Source: Maniola hyperantus
Lineage: Eukaryota; Arthropoda; Insecta; Lepidoptera; Nymphalidae
Assembly (NCBI RefSeq): GCF_902806685.2
Contig: NC_048542.1
Coordinates: forward strand, 9,656,533-9,720,532
DNA length: 64,000 nt
Direction of reading: 5' to 3'
Both the position numbers and the translations under genes were made by a program. Under the pieces are notes generated by a model, which saw nothing but the letters and a program-made list of their open reading frames with translations, was not told the origin of the DNA and made no database searches. Positions 21,871-32,850 of the stretch are shown one piece after another. Every line of letters begins with the position of its first letter. Position 1 is the stretch's first letter.

Positions 21871-22686
21871 GTACCTACTATACCTATTTGACCTTTAAAA
21901 TTCCTTCCAGCACAATCGAACTGGCACACTCACAACCATAACATCATTAAAATCTGATGTTAATCGTTAATTTATGCACCCTCAACTAAATAGTTCGGCA
22001 AAAAAATGGCAATCTTCACTATAAAAGCTTGTTAAAAACATGGGCTAGGACTTCTTCAATTTTGAGAACTTGCTACGTTATAAGGTTCGTTACTCGATAG
22101 GTTTTGTCAGTTTTGCCTCAGTCACTGATCTGACTGATGTAAGTATTCCACCGTTTATTGCGATGAATGATGTTTGCATGACAAATCTGAATAGTTCTCT
22201 ACTCCATCAATCATAATTGATGGAGTTAATTAACACGAACCTATCCTCTAATCGTCCCTTAAGGGTATCTTGGACTCTTTAATATATACCTCTACTTCAC
22301 ATGCTCATGGAACCTTTTCATAAATTCTCCGCACTCCTCTCTTCCCAGAATCGCCATCGACTAAGTGGGCAACTACCTATCTTTGAATATATTGTGGCTT
22401 TGCAACACTGTAAGCCAGTTTCCTCCCACATAATGTAATCGTAGGTAGGTAGGTACTTTAATTTCCAACGACCTGAGCATTGTTTTTTTTTCTTGCCAGC
22501 TCTTCTCAGTAAGTAGAATCATTTTTCTGAACGGATGGTAAAGCTTTGACTCGACCGAACTCACGCCTTGAAATAAACATACCTACCTACCTATTATTGT
22601 TATTTTTGCAAAATGGTACTTAACCAAGGCATCGTTTCCATGTACGTGTACCTATATGCACTAAAGAAGATAAAATAAAGCATAGG
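21871..22686. other. No feature seen
   Basis: Unique sequence. A short perfect stem CCATCAAT/ATTGATGG lies at about 22204-22223. No gene is supported. Confidence 0.4.
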
Positions 22687-22744
22687 TAATAGTTTAATAT
22701 ATTTGGCGGATACCAATCACGCTAGTCTGAACAAGACTAGGGCA
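22687..22744 (+). repeat. 58-bp repeat with CTAGTCT stem, copy 1
   Basis: It matches 24103-24160 with one difference (GGCGGATACC against GGTGGATACC). It ends with CTAGTCT, loop GAACA, AGACTAG, then GGCA. The class is unknown. Confidence 0.8.
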
Positions 22745-23769
22745 AATACAAAGAGCAACTAAACTGTTATAGTTTTGTCTACTGAACAAAACTTGTAGGC
22801 AGGTAGATAGATGAGATGACATATCTAACTTAATAAACTATAATTGTGAGGCATCTTTAGTTGACCTTACAAATAATAGGTTACTACAATTCCAAAATTC
22901 CAGAACTTTCATTTAGCGTAAAACTCACAAAGTCTACGTTCCCTCTCAAAGCTAAACTAGCGAAGAAAAATACCTCACATAATTGATCATCACGGTAAAC
23001 TACTTTTGTGTATGTCTACATGCAAAAGTAGATGAATTTTTTACATAGATTACACTCAGATCAGTTAAAGCCGTCCTCAGAAGACAGTCATGAGCGTCTT
23101 ATAGTAACAAAGTCTACATACAAAGTCGCACTGGACACGAAACGAATTACGCTTGAGCTTTAAAAATTGCATCCCTAATGCGTTTTTGCGGAAAAAATGA
23201 AAAAAATCTCAAAATAATCTGTAGATTCATTTTAAAATAGACGAGACAGGTTTTTTCTCAATATCTTGTTACAGCCAGTCTTGAAATTGTCTTTTTTTCA
23301 CTTTGCTAAGAAGTTAACTCGATTTCGTTCGCGACATCGTCTGTATGAAGTGTTGGTAAAACATTAATAGGTAGGTAAGTACCTATATTGATTGTGTGTA
23401 ATGTTTTGTAGAAAATTTTTTGATTTTAGATTTTTGTGAATCAACTTCTGGTTTTTTTTTTGATAAGAGAATATTAAAATTATAAAGGAAAGGTACCTAC
23501 CTTCTTGACAAAATTTGCTAATTTTTTTGTTGAGATTTTGTAAAAAAACGACAGGAATATGCCTGAAAAATGTTGGTTTTATACTTTAGCATTTAAATAT
23601 TATGATAGATTGGTGGAAAATAGTAATTTAAAAGCTCTCCCTGGTTCTGAATTGGGATAGAAACAGACGTTATTTTGCGGAAGCGCTTGATATACCAGGA
23701 ACCACAAGCTTAGTTCGCTACAATCCGCCAAAGCAGACAAAGTATCTGTAAATCAATATAATCACTTAG
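22745..23769. other. No gene; faint Helitron trace
   Basis: At about 23310-23350 there is TCGTTCGCGACATCGTCTG, a probable trace of a Helitron 3' hairpin. The remainder is unique AT-rich sequence. Confidence 0.35.
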
Positions 23770-24000
23770 CAATAATTATTGTGCATTGTGGTGTCTTCAT
23801 AATCTCCTGACTGGTATCGGAGTAAAACGTACGTTAGTGAAGATTGGTGTGGTGTTGTGTGTTCCAATGTGTACCTATTGCTTCCTTTTCCCGCTTCTTT
23901 AATAGTAGGAGGGCGAGCAGCGCATGTCGCATGCTGCGTGCACGTTGTACCTACCAGCTGTACGTTATACTTGTCAGCTAAGAAACGGATTTGCCTTAAG
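23770..24000 (-). repeat. Unclassified dispersed repeat, copy 2
   Basis: This is the inverted relative of 130-360. The minus-strand frame is open across it (97 codons at 23766-24059) and its peptide aligns in part with the one at 168-356, so the two copies descend from the same sequence. Whether that sequence ever coded is unknown. Confidence 0.45.
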
Positions 24001-24069
24001 GTGAGACTGAGTGAGTAGGTAAGTGATGCCTTTTGCAGCTGGAAAATTTCTGATCTCATGAGAAACCAG

Positions 24070-24160
24070 AAATTTTACGCGGACGAAGTCGCGGGCAACT
24101 GTTAATAGTTTAATATATTTGGTGGATACCAATCACGCTAGTCTGAACAAGACTAGGGCA
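24070..24160 (+). mobile_element. Helitron 3' hairpin remnant plus 58-bp repeat copy 2
   Basis: TTTACGCGGACGAAGTCGCG at 24074-24093 is the Helitron 3' stem, but CTAG is not preserved. Directly after it, 24103-24160 is the second copy of the repeat at 22687. Confidence 0.6.
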
Positions 24161-24504
24161 CACTGTCTGTTTTGAGGGACTGTTTCGGAAGTTACAGACA
24201 TAAATTTTAACAATTTATTTATATTAATTTAAATATAGATACACGTACTCGTATGTTTGACGCTCGTTTCTTACCTCAAGGTTGCGTTGCAGTATTATTT
24301 TTTGTTCAATATCGAAAGTTGAGTGGTTTGTCTCAATGACCATTGTCAGGACAAGTTTTTGTCGCTAACCGTGGATGCTCGTAATTTCGTTTTAAAATTC
24401 AATTCACTAAAAAGGTAACACAGTTATTAAGATAACTGTATAGAAACATAATGGGAGGATACATAAACATATTTAGCTCTAGTAGGACCTACACAAAGAC
24501 CAGA
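24161..24504. other. No feature seen
   Basis: Unique sequence. Confidence 0.4.
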
Positions 24505-24734
24505 CTAGCTGATGCCCACGACTATGTCCGCGTGGATTTAGGTATTCAAAATCCCGTGGAAACTCTTTGATTTTTCGGTATAAAAAGTAGCTTGTGTCAC
24601 TCTCCAGATCTTTAATTACCCTTGCAAAAAATCACGTCGATCCGTTGCTCTGTAGCGACATGATTGAATGGCAAAGCAACAAACCAATAAACCAACAAAC
24701 AAACGCACTTTCGTATTTATAATATGGGTAGTGA
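24505..24734 (-). mobile_element. Non-autonomous Helitron (GCGAAAG/GTACCC type)
   Basis: CTAG at 24505 is preceded by A. Inner blocks are GATTTTTCGGTATAAAAAG, AAAAAATCACGTCGATCCG and CAACAAACAAACGCACTTTC. The 3' hairpin arm is mutated. Confidence 0.78.
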
Positions 24735-24737
24735 CTA

Positions 24738-24830
24738 GTGATGCCGCCCTCGACTTCGTCAGCTTGATTTTTTTAATCTTGTGGGAGTCCTTTGATATTC
24801 CGGAATAAAAGTAGCCAGTGCTTAGCCTTA
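24738..24830 (-). mobile_element. Second Helitron 3' fragment abutting the first
   Basis: CTAGTGATGCCGCCCTCGAC and TTGATATTCCGGAATAAAAG follow the 5' end of the neighbour almost directly, so two elements lie head to tail. This copy is truncated. Confidence 0.6.
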
Positions 24831-25126
24831 GATTTTCGTAAAAAATGTATAATATTACTTAGAAGGTATGGATTTGGAATAGGTTGATTGACCTACTACT
24901 TTAATTTATTATTTGAATTATGCTTTTGCGGAAATCGACTATTATCTTTGACATAAGTCACAAAATAATAAATCATAACATACGTATTGCTATTCTCGTA
25001 TATCAGAACATTAATATTATTTATTATTTAGTATTCGACAACCCTTTTCAAAACTTACAATGTTGCTGTTATAAGTTATAATAAAGGTGCGCGCAAGCCA
25101 ATGCGGGCAATATTTATATTATTATT

Positions 25127-25579
25127 ATTCCCCTCGTCTTGCTTTTTAATTCATTTGTAAGATCTCATTTAGAACATGCTTCTACTGCGTGGAATCCACA
25201 GTACGCTGTTTATGTCAATATGCTAGAATCCATTCAACGTAAATTTTTAAAATGTTTAAGTAAGAGATTTAATTCCTTTAGTATCACTGAATTAATCTCT
25301 TTAGAGCTCAGGAGGGAACACAAGGATCAAATCTTCTTGTATAAAATTGTAAATGGTCTTATTGACTCCCCTTATTTACTAAGTAAAATAACGTACTCTG
25401 TACCGCGATTGTCCAGACGGAATGTAAAAACCTTTAGTCTTCCACATATTAACACGAACTATGGCCATAATAGATTTTTAGTGAGGACATGCGATATATA
25501 CAATAAGAAATATGTACAATTAGATCATTTTCAACACAAATTTGGTAAATTTTTAGCTGAAATAAAAAAGTTTAAATAA
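25127..25579 (+). pseudogene. LINE reverse-transcriptase C-terminal fragment
   Basis: About 146 codons are open and end with TAA at 25577. The peptide begins LLFNSFVRSHLEHASTAWNP and continues with LESIQRKFLK, the classical region after the reverse-transcriptase active site in non-LTR retrotransposons of the Jockey/CR1/L2 group. The catalytic motifs upstream are absent because the copy is 5'-truncated inside a run of ATT repeats. There is no internal frameshift or stop, so the insertion is fairly young. The first codon is not a true start. The protein would make the cDNA copy of the element at the chromosome, but this fragment cannot. Confidence 0.85.
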
Positions 25580-25819
25580 TTATATGTAGGTTTAGCACGA
25601 TTAGAATTATATACTTTATTTGTAACCACTTCATAACAAACTAACTTATTATAATTTAATTTAATGTAATTACTAACCTAACTAACTCCCGCACAAAATT
25701 AAATAGATATAATGTAAATGAGTGAACACTTAATAGGCATATGTACAAACTAGAAATAAGTAGCTAAGTAAAAATGTAAAAGCTGTTTGTGTTCCATAAT
25801 AAAAAAAAAAAAAAAAAAA
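25580..25819 (+). mobile_element. LINE 3' UTR and poly-A tail
   Basis: It continues the LINE from the stop codon to a run of 19 A at 25801-25819, preceded by CCATAAT. The sequence just after the tail has duplicated TTAATAATATAAATA blocks. Confidence 0.8.
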
Positions 25820-25971
25820 TTAATAATATAAATATTATTAATAATATAAATATTGCAATATTAAAATCATAACATGCATTTAAGTTTTATCCTGCCATTT
25901 AGTATGTATATATAATACATATATTGTAATTATAATAAATCTATATAAATAAAAACTCATTTTATTAAAAA

Positions 25972-26757
25972 CTAGCTGATCCCCGCGGCTTCGCCCGCAT
26001 AGATTTAGGTTTTTAAAGATCCCGTATAGCCTATGTCACTCAGGAATAATGTAGCTTTCTACTGGTGAAAGAATTTTTAAAATCGGTTCAGTAGTTCTAA
26101 AGATTACCCCCTACAAACAAACTTAACGACATTACCTCTTTATATAATATACAACGGGCCGTGCAGCAGAAATCGTAATATTTTAATTTCGCCATAACTT
26201 CAAAACCAAACGTCCAATTTTAATCATTCAAAGACCAAATATTATCTCCATAAACTGTTCTTAGTGATGAAATCATTTATTTTGATAAGGATTAATAGCA
26301 TGAGTAAAATAAACGCGTTTAAATGTAGTCCAAAAAAAATTCAAGATTTTTAAATAAAAAAATGGTTGCTGTGCCTCACTCGACATAGATGGGTATAGTG
26401 TGTCGCGGACTTTTTTGTAGATATTTATAAGATCTACAATTAATTAGAACATTTTATGGTTCTATCTTTTATAGTTTAGGCAGCGTACGCAAAATAAGTA
26501 ACTTTTCTGGTTGATTTTTTACACCTTGTGTCCGAAAAACCCAAATATCTTACGGAACCCTATTTTTTTCCAAAATAAAATATAGCCTATGTTACTCGTG
26601 GACAATGTAGCTTTCGAATGGTGAAAGAATTTTTAAAATCGGTCCAGTAGTTTTTGAGCCTATTCAGTACAAACAAACAAACAAACAAACAAACAAACAA
26701 ACAAACAAACAAACAAACAAACAAAGTTTTCCTCTTTATAATATTATTAAGTGTAGA
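25972..26757 (-). mobile_element. Full-length non-autonomous Helitron (TTTG type)
   Basis: This is the same family as the array at 4624-6936, in reverse. The minus strand starts TCTACACTTAATAATATTAT, has 14 TTTG repeats, and ends with CGGGCGAAGCCGCGGGG and CTAG. It is flanked by A (25971) and T (26758). Its inner 3' part matches 6720-6936 closely. Two more AGTGTAGAT pieces follow at 26762-26777, as if further 5' ends had begun and stopped. Confidence 0.9.
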
Positions 26758-26779
26758 TAAGTGTAGATAGTGTAGATAT

Positions 26780-27074
26780 ATCATCATGATCAACCCATCG
26801 CCGCGCCGGCTCACTGCAGAGCACAGGTCTCCTCTCAGAGTGAGAGCTGGCCATGTGCGGATTGGTAGACTTCACACACCTTTGAGAACATTATGGAGAA
26901 CTCTCAGGTTTGCAGGTTTGTTGTTTCACGATGTTTTCCTTCACCGTTAATGCAAGTGATATTTAATTATTTAAAACGCACATAATTCCGAAAAGTTAGA
27001 GGTGCGTGCCTGGGATCGGACCTCCGACCTCCGACTAGAAGGCGGACGTCCTAACCACTAGGCTATCACAGCTA
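26780..27074 (-). mobile_element. tRNA-derived SINE, full length
   Basis: The tail ATCATCATGATC is at the left and the head AGCTGTGATAGCCTAGTGG at the right. The B box has mutated to GGTCCGATCCC. It sits between two Helitrons. Confidence 0.85.
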
Positions 27075-27105
27075 TTAAAAACATGTACCTACTTAGTATT
27101 ATTTA

Positions 27106-27295
27106 CTAGCTACTATCCGCGACTTCGTCTGCATGGATTTAGGATTTTTTTTAAATCCCGTGGGAATTCTTTGATTTAAAGGAACAAAGTTAGCTGTATG
27201 TAGATTTCTTCAGAATTGCTTAAACGGATGGGCTGTGAAAAGTTAGCAGATAAACAGACATACTTTCATATTTTATAACATTAGTATTAGTATGG
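27106..27295 (-). mobile_element. Non-autonomous Helitron (CCATAC type)
   Basis: CTAG at 27106 is followed by the GACTTCGTCTGCATGG arm. AACGGATGGGCTGTGAAAAG and AGCAGATAAACAGACA follow. The 5' end is a TACTAATACTAAT form and lacks a clear TC. Confidence 0.75.
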
Positions 27296-27793
27296 TGTGT
27301 GGATGTATTTTTGACTTTAAAATATACTGCAGTATAATCTTAATACAAAAGAATTTTATTTTTGAAGCTGTTTCATTTAGTTATCAGCTATACTCACAGG
27401 GCCAGACCGGGTAAAAATATGGATTTCAATATTTTTGGCCTGAAATATATAAGTAGCTACATACTATCATATAATGCACGATTTGACATTTATTTATTTT
27501 ATGGAAATTTTACCTTTGACATTGTTAAAAAAATGTAATTGAAACAGCTCTTACTTCTTCCATTTCCCCGCACAAGTTTGCACTTAGCTTTATAGTTCAG
27601 TGTAGCTCTAATATCTCACTTGATTCCTAACAGCCTCCTATGCCGGTATACATTTTATCGCAGCCAGTAAATATTTAGATAAAAGCATTAGCCACTGTCC
27701 AATGTCCATGCATTCTAGTACTAAGTAAGCACTATCAAGTTGTAATATTTCCTACAACGAATACGAGTAGACTTGCAAAATTCCGAAATATTA
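27296..27793. other. No feature seen
   Basis: Unique sequence. Confidence 0.4.
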
Positions 27794-28003
27794 TCCATAC
27801 TAATACCATAAATGCGAAAGTGTGTCTGCCTGTCTGCTAGCTTTTCACGGCCCAACAGCTTAACCGATGTTGATGAAAGGTACAGAGTTAGCTTACTTCC
27901 CTGGGAAGGACATAGGCTACTTTTTATCCCGGAAAATTAAAAAGTTCCCACGGTATTATTAAAAACCTAAATCCACGCGGACAAAGTCGCGGGCATCCGC
28001 TGG
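27794..28003 (+). mobile_element. Non-autonomous Helitron (CCATAC type)
   Basis: It starts TCCATACTAATACCATAAAT, and contains AGCTTTTCACGGCCCAACAG and GACATAGGCTACTTTTTATC. The 3' hairpin is CGCGGACAAAGTCGCGGGC and the end is CTGG in place of CTAG. Flanks are A and T. Confidence 0.82.
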
Positions 28004-28747
28004 TTCTATATAAATATGTATCTGTACAAATCTAATTTAATTTATTTTGTGTCGTATTTTTTTTTGTCTTATCAGCCATTATTTTAGAACTTATCGTGTC
28101 GTCATTGATATCTTTACGCGAAAAGCCAATGATACCACATTTTATTTCAATCTTGTGAATAGTCTGGCTCATAGATAAAAATCTGTGGTCTGGCTATTAG
28201 GGAATAGGGAACCGATGAAAATGAAATTCGCAGGTGCGTATCTAAGTATATATATTTTATCTTGTCATAACTTGAAATAGTTTAATTTTATTTATATAAC
28301 AGTCATAAACGGTTCGGGCTCTTGATGCAATAGGTAGCCAAGCAAAGAAGTTATTAGTGCTTGAAACTTGTACTGAGAAATAAAATGCATTTATTTAAAT
28401 TTTAATACATGTTTTTATTCACAAAGTCTGGTAGTAAACTGTTAAAATTTGAAAAGCCATTTTGAATTGGACCCATCTTTAATCCATAATAATTTAATAC
28501 CTACTTACAGAACTCACGATAGAAAATTCAATAGAATGACAAACATTCTGATAGTCACAGAGATGTTATAGTAGGAATTCAATAGCATTCAGTTTTGCTT
28601 TCGTAATATGAATATATTCGTATATAATATATATTTCGTAATATAACATAATGTTATATATTAGGTATTCATAATAATTCATAATTATATATTCATAAAA
28701 TTCAAATAAAATATAACATAATGAGATATAGGCTATAGCCCGCTGAT
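28004..28747. other. No feature seen
   Basis: AT-rich unique sequence with dense TA-rich tracts near 28610-28720. Confidence 0.4.
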
Positions 28748-28818
28748 AGAAATACGGAGGGACAGCGGAGTCTTAATAGAGTCCTGTTGGCACGCTTCGA
28801 GTACGGATGCCTAAAAAT
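28748..28818 (+). mobile_element. CCGGCC-type element, 3' remnant
   Basis: GACAGCGGAGTCTTAATAG and GTACGGATGCCTAAAAAT resemble the 3' end of the family. Everything upstream is lost. Confidence 0.5.
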
Positions 28819-30342
28819 ATTTCCTGTCTGTTTGTAAGGCTGACACATTAACTTGGCTGCAACAAGAGCATATCACATTACTAAAACCGTTCGCTTGTGA
28901 CCACTTTCATACATTCCAGCATTGCAGCATATTGCACATAGATTTATTGCAACCTGACAGTTAAACATTACTTGTCCATTACCCAGACCCTTAGGTATCC
29001 CACTTAAACGGATCATTTGGGCATTCATATTCCAATAAGCCTACATGGAAAATCTCAAGTTGTAGATCCAAGTTTCTTGGTATTGGGCTGTCGATCAGTC
29101 AGTCTCTCCTTTTATTTATTAATTATAGATAACAATCGTGAATTTTGGTCAGGTGATGAGGCGATTACCATACTTATCAACTTAGCGGGCAAAAAGTTAC
29201 AACTGCGTAGAACATCCGCATTTTTTTTTGTTTAATAGGTAATTGCTGATTGCTCATTTTACAAATCGTGAGCTACTTGATGCACCTGAGGTCACAACTT
29301 CGATTTCCTACCAATAATTGTGGCGTCATTTATACGAATTAAACGCATCATCATTTTATATCTCCTTTTAAAGGTCAATTGCGTATAAGAATTAGTCAGA
29401 TTCCTGGGATGGTATCAATCATTATTCTTCTCAGAATTAGTTGTAAAGCCCCTGGTCTGTCTGTATAGGTACTTAGGTAGGTACCTACTTTCATTTATGA
29501 AATAACCTTGTTAATTTTATAGCTTCATTCAAATAAAAGTATACAGGACTTAAAAATACAAAAAGCTAAGCTTGAATTTGAGCAAGTGCTTATACCTATG
29601 CATCGTCAAAATCTCATCTCTCAACGTCTTCCACTGTTCGAAATGCCCTCAGAAAGGTTGAACGTTCTTTAAAAACGTTAAATTTAAAAGCCCATATACC
29701 TACTAGGCAATTGACGATAAAAAATTGGGCAAAAACCTATTATTATAAAGAAAAATATAACAGTTTTTTGACAAATAAAAATTCTGTGTCTAGAAACTTT
29801 TAATCTCTTATCTTCCTCATTATCATTCTCATTTTATAGAACTCTGCGTGCGTTATAGAAAAAAATATTACAGTTCTTGCAAAGCTAGAGAAAAAAGGAA
29901 AAAAGTTAAATTATGTAAGTACCTATATAGTTTTTAATAAGCTATAAAAATCGTGTTCTAGCACAAATAAAACTTGTATGCATAGAAACCTTAAACCCTA
30001 TTATCTCCCTGTTAGAATCCCGTCAAGGGGCCACAGGTCGTAAGCCGAGCTGCTTGTCTTTTGCTTGATTTATGTGTTCCCTTCACATTCATCACGCTAC
30101 AGCTTATATCTACGCTGACAGCTTGTTTCCAGGAATGGAAAAAATGTATCACCTTTTTTATTTGCAACTTATTTGTTAAAATCTATCTTTACATACAATC
30201 AAGTTATCCTCTCTGTGCGTGTTAGTTTCGCGGACAGCTCTGTAAATTCTGTAAAAAGTAAATAGTAGGTATAAAACTAGTTCGCTTATAACTTTTAAAA
30301 TTCTGAATGAAATTATATGCGTCATTTAGAACATTTCACGAT
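28819..30342. other. No feature supported
   Basis: About 1.5 kb of unique sequence. A 72-codon frame at 29017-29235 has no recognisable domain. Confidence 0.4.
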
Positions 30343-30560
30343 GAAACTTTTAAACTGGGTGTCGGGCAGGGGGTTTGCTACGACACCTGACAAAGCATGA
30401 CGTGATTTTCTTATACTCTTTCGAAAAAAAATATAGAAAAATTAGACTTTTTACACCTTTATTACCTGTTATCTCCCAAAGCCGCCATGATCCAACTTCA
30501 TAGTCGCTGATCGTTTTTCCCTGTGTTGGGGACAATTCGCAGAGAAACTTTCAACTTTTA
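30343..30560 (-). repeat. Unclassified repeat, inverted copy of 32637-32850
   Basis: The minus strand reads TTGTCCCCAACACAGGGAAA, GACTATGAAGTTGGATCATG, GGGAGATAACAGGTAA, ATCACGTCATGCTTTG and CCCCCTGCC. The same order of blocks is seen on the plus strand at 32637. A peptide with DYEVGSW is readable in this copy (DYEVWIM in the other). Confidence 0.7.
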
Positions 30561-31058
30561 TAAAATAACGAAGATCTGACACGCGCTGGCTTTTAGTCCA
30601 TAGGTATTTTAACTTTCCAATCGTATAAACGTGGAACATAAAATATCTGCATTAGCTCATAATATTATTATTAAAAACAAATGCATCACGTAATATAAAA
30701 TGTTTTATTTCTCGTTTGAAAGGTCAAGAGTCTAAATTGGTCATCATGCAAATATGGAGGACGGAATGTTTTTAGTCACGTTCGCATTTCTTGACAACGC
30801 TGATTATAAAAAGAAAATAATATTTTCAACCCGACTACGGGTCAGTACCTAAAGTTAAGGGTGTCTGTGTATGTCTGTTTATCGGTGTATCGAATCTCTC
30901 ATAATTATTAAACTACTCATAAGATTTCGAAAAAATATCAGATGTCACTTTATTTCATTCATGGAGGAATCCGCTTAGCTTATTAGGTATTTCGTCCGTC
31001 CGCGTGTGTCATAGGCAGTCAGGCTCAAAAATACAGTTAAAAATTAAGATAAAATCGT
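30561..31058. other. Unique; one weak repeat block
   Basis: 30830-30960 (CAACCCGACTACGGGTCAG, GTTTATCGGTGTATCGAATC) resembles a common dispersed sequence of unknown class. No gene is seen. Confidence 0.35.
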
Positions 31059-31134
31059 ATGGTCAAACCCTTCTCATTCTGAGAAGACACCCGTGCTCAG
31101 TAGTGAGCCGCCGATAGGTCGATCATAATGATGA
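31059..31134 (+). mobile_element. tRNA-derived SINE, 3' end only
   Basis: TATGGTCAAACCCTTCTCATT, GCTCAGTAGTGAGCCG and an AATGATGATC tail. Confidence 0.7.
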
Positions 31135-31412
31135 TCAAAAGTTTAACTAATTTTGGTAATTATGTTGTATATATGTATTTCATTCCTTTGTGGTGGTATA
31201 TTTAAAAAAATTAATGTAGTCAGTTTTGGTTTTTGAACTCTATCATCTTATCATATTAATTGGTACCTATAGGACTTACGCATTACTTTTCAAATATGAC
31301 CTGATAAGTAGCTTTTATCGATGTCATCAGAATTTCCATATTGATAAAAAATATACAATGTGTCTTAATATTTTAGGGTTGCTACTGTCCACTTTTCCGA
31401 CGATTTCAGTCC
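31135..31412. other. No feature seen
   Basis: AT-rich unique sequence. The 114-codon frame at 31226-31570 runs through the MITE and is not a gene. Confidence 0.45.
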
Positions 31413-31571
31413 TCTTTAGGCAGTGGCGTGCAGCTCATAGAAGCATAAACGCACTGCTTACCCTCATTATAATAAATCAATGCTTAATTTTCAGTATAAC
31501 CTGCCGTAAAATAAGTTCATACCTAAATGCTTACCCTGGCTTGAACTCCTGTGCACGCCACTGTCTTTAGG
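31413..31571 (-). mobile_element. hAT-type MITE with perfect 8-bp duplication
   Basis: The element is 31421-31563 (143 bp). It starts CAGTGGCGTGCAG and ends TGCACGCCACTG, inverted repeats of hAT type. TCTTTAGG is duplicated exactly on both sides (31413-31420 and 31564-31571), and 8 bp is the length hAT transposases make. It has no coding capacity. A relative lies at 54022 in the other orientation. Confidence 0.92.
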
Positions 31572-32140
31572 TAACCTACTGCAACAAATCATTTTAGTTT
31601 TCAGTGTAAAATATTTTAATTTAAAATATTAGTATGTAGGTATAAAGAAAAATTCACAATCAGCTTAATAGACAAATATAAAATAGATACCTATTGATAA
31701 TTTCTTATGTTTTCCTCCACAATAAAGAACTGAATAGAGAGAACCTAAAAAAGAGCCATTAAATGTGGTTCTATATTTTTCAATCCATGATGATTGACAC
31801 CCCTACCTTATCGTACTAATATATCCTAGGAAATCGTGTCACCCGATAACCTAATAAATATTACGATATTGGCCGACATAAATACTCTTGTGAAAATACC
31901 AAATTCTAATAGGTACTTGACCGAGATATTATGAGATAGGAAACATGATGTGTATCGTGTTATTTGTGTACTGCTTGTAAGTAGGTAGTTAATAAAATTA
32001 TTGAACCCCATATGTTGTTGGAGAGATCCTCATGGATACTACTACGCTCGGTAAGGTACGGAGATTATGTTGAACCGACTAAAATCTCAGTGTTTCACGC
32101 ATCCAACTAAAGCGAACCAAGTTTCTAAATAAATAATTTT
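31572..32140. other. No feature seen
   Basis: Unique AT-rich sequence. Confidence 0.4.
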
Positions 32141-32450
32141 GACGACCTCCCTGGCGCAGTGGTGAGCGCTATGGTCTTAATAGTGGGAGGTCCCGGGTTC
32201 GATTCCTGGCAGGGGTTTGGAATTTTATAATTTCTAAATTTCTGGTCTGGTCTGGTGGGAGGCTTTGGCCGTGGCTAGTTACCACCCTACCGGCAAAGCC
32301 GTGCCTCCAAGCGATTTAGCGTTCCGGTACGATGCCGTGTAGAAACCAAAGGGGTATGGGTTTAATAAACCCATACCCATACACCATACCCATACCAAAC
32401 CAGGTGAGATTGCAGTCAAGGGCTAACTTGTATCTGAATAAAAAAAAAAA
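32141..32450 (+). mobile_element. Second tRNA-derived SINE family, full length
   Basis: A box TGGCGCAGTGG (32152-32162) and B box GGTTCGATTCC (32196-32206). A body with GGTCTGGTGGGAGGCTTTGG follows, and the end is an A10 tail. A near-tail palindrome GGGTATGGGTTTA/TAAACCCATACCC (32352-32378) is followed by repeated CCCATAC units. Confidence 0.88.
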
Positions 32451-32636
32451 GGTACCTAAATTACATAAATTGATAGATATTGCAGATTATCTCAATAAAG
32501 TTTTATAAAAAGATTTCGTATCGTAATCGCAATGTTTTTTTATAGATCTTAAAGTTGATTGTTGGGATGTGTCGCAAAAACAAAAATTCATTTCAAGTAA
32601 TGAACTAAACCTAGACCTTCGTTATTTTATAACAGC

Positions 32637-32850
32637 TGAACGTTTCTCTGCGTATTGTCCCCAACACAGGGAAGAACGATTGCGCGACTATGAAGTTTGG
32701 ATCATGGTGGCGGGAGATAACAGGTAACAGGTAAATCTTACTTCAATGTAGTCTATTTTTATTCGGAATAGTATTAGAAATCACGTCATGCATTGCCAGA
32801 CACTTAGTATGGCTATCGTGACAACCCCCTGCCACACCCTAGATATAGAT
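32637..32850 (+). repeat. Unclassified repeat, copy of 30343-30560
   Basis: TTGTCCCCAACACAGGGAAG, GCGACTATGAAGTTTGGATC, GGCGGGAGATAACAGGTAA, ATCACGTCATGCATTG and ACCCCCTGCCAC occur in the same order as in the inverted copy 2.1 kb upstream. No terminal motif identifies the class. Confidence 0.7.

Noticed and set aside
23766..24059. 97-codon minus-strand host gene
   Set aside because: It lies in a dispersed repeat whose relative is at 130-360, so it is more likely a transposon remnant.
31226..31570. 114-codon plus-strand frame
   Set aside because: It runs through the hAT-type MITE to its very end, so the stop is supplied by the insertion. No domain is seen.
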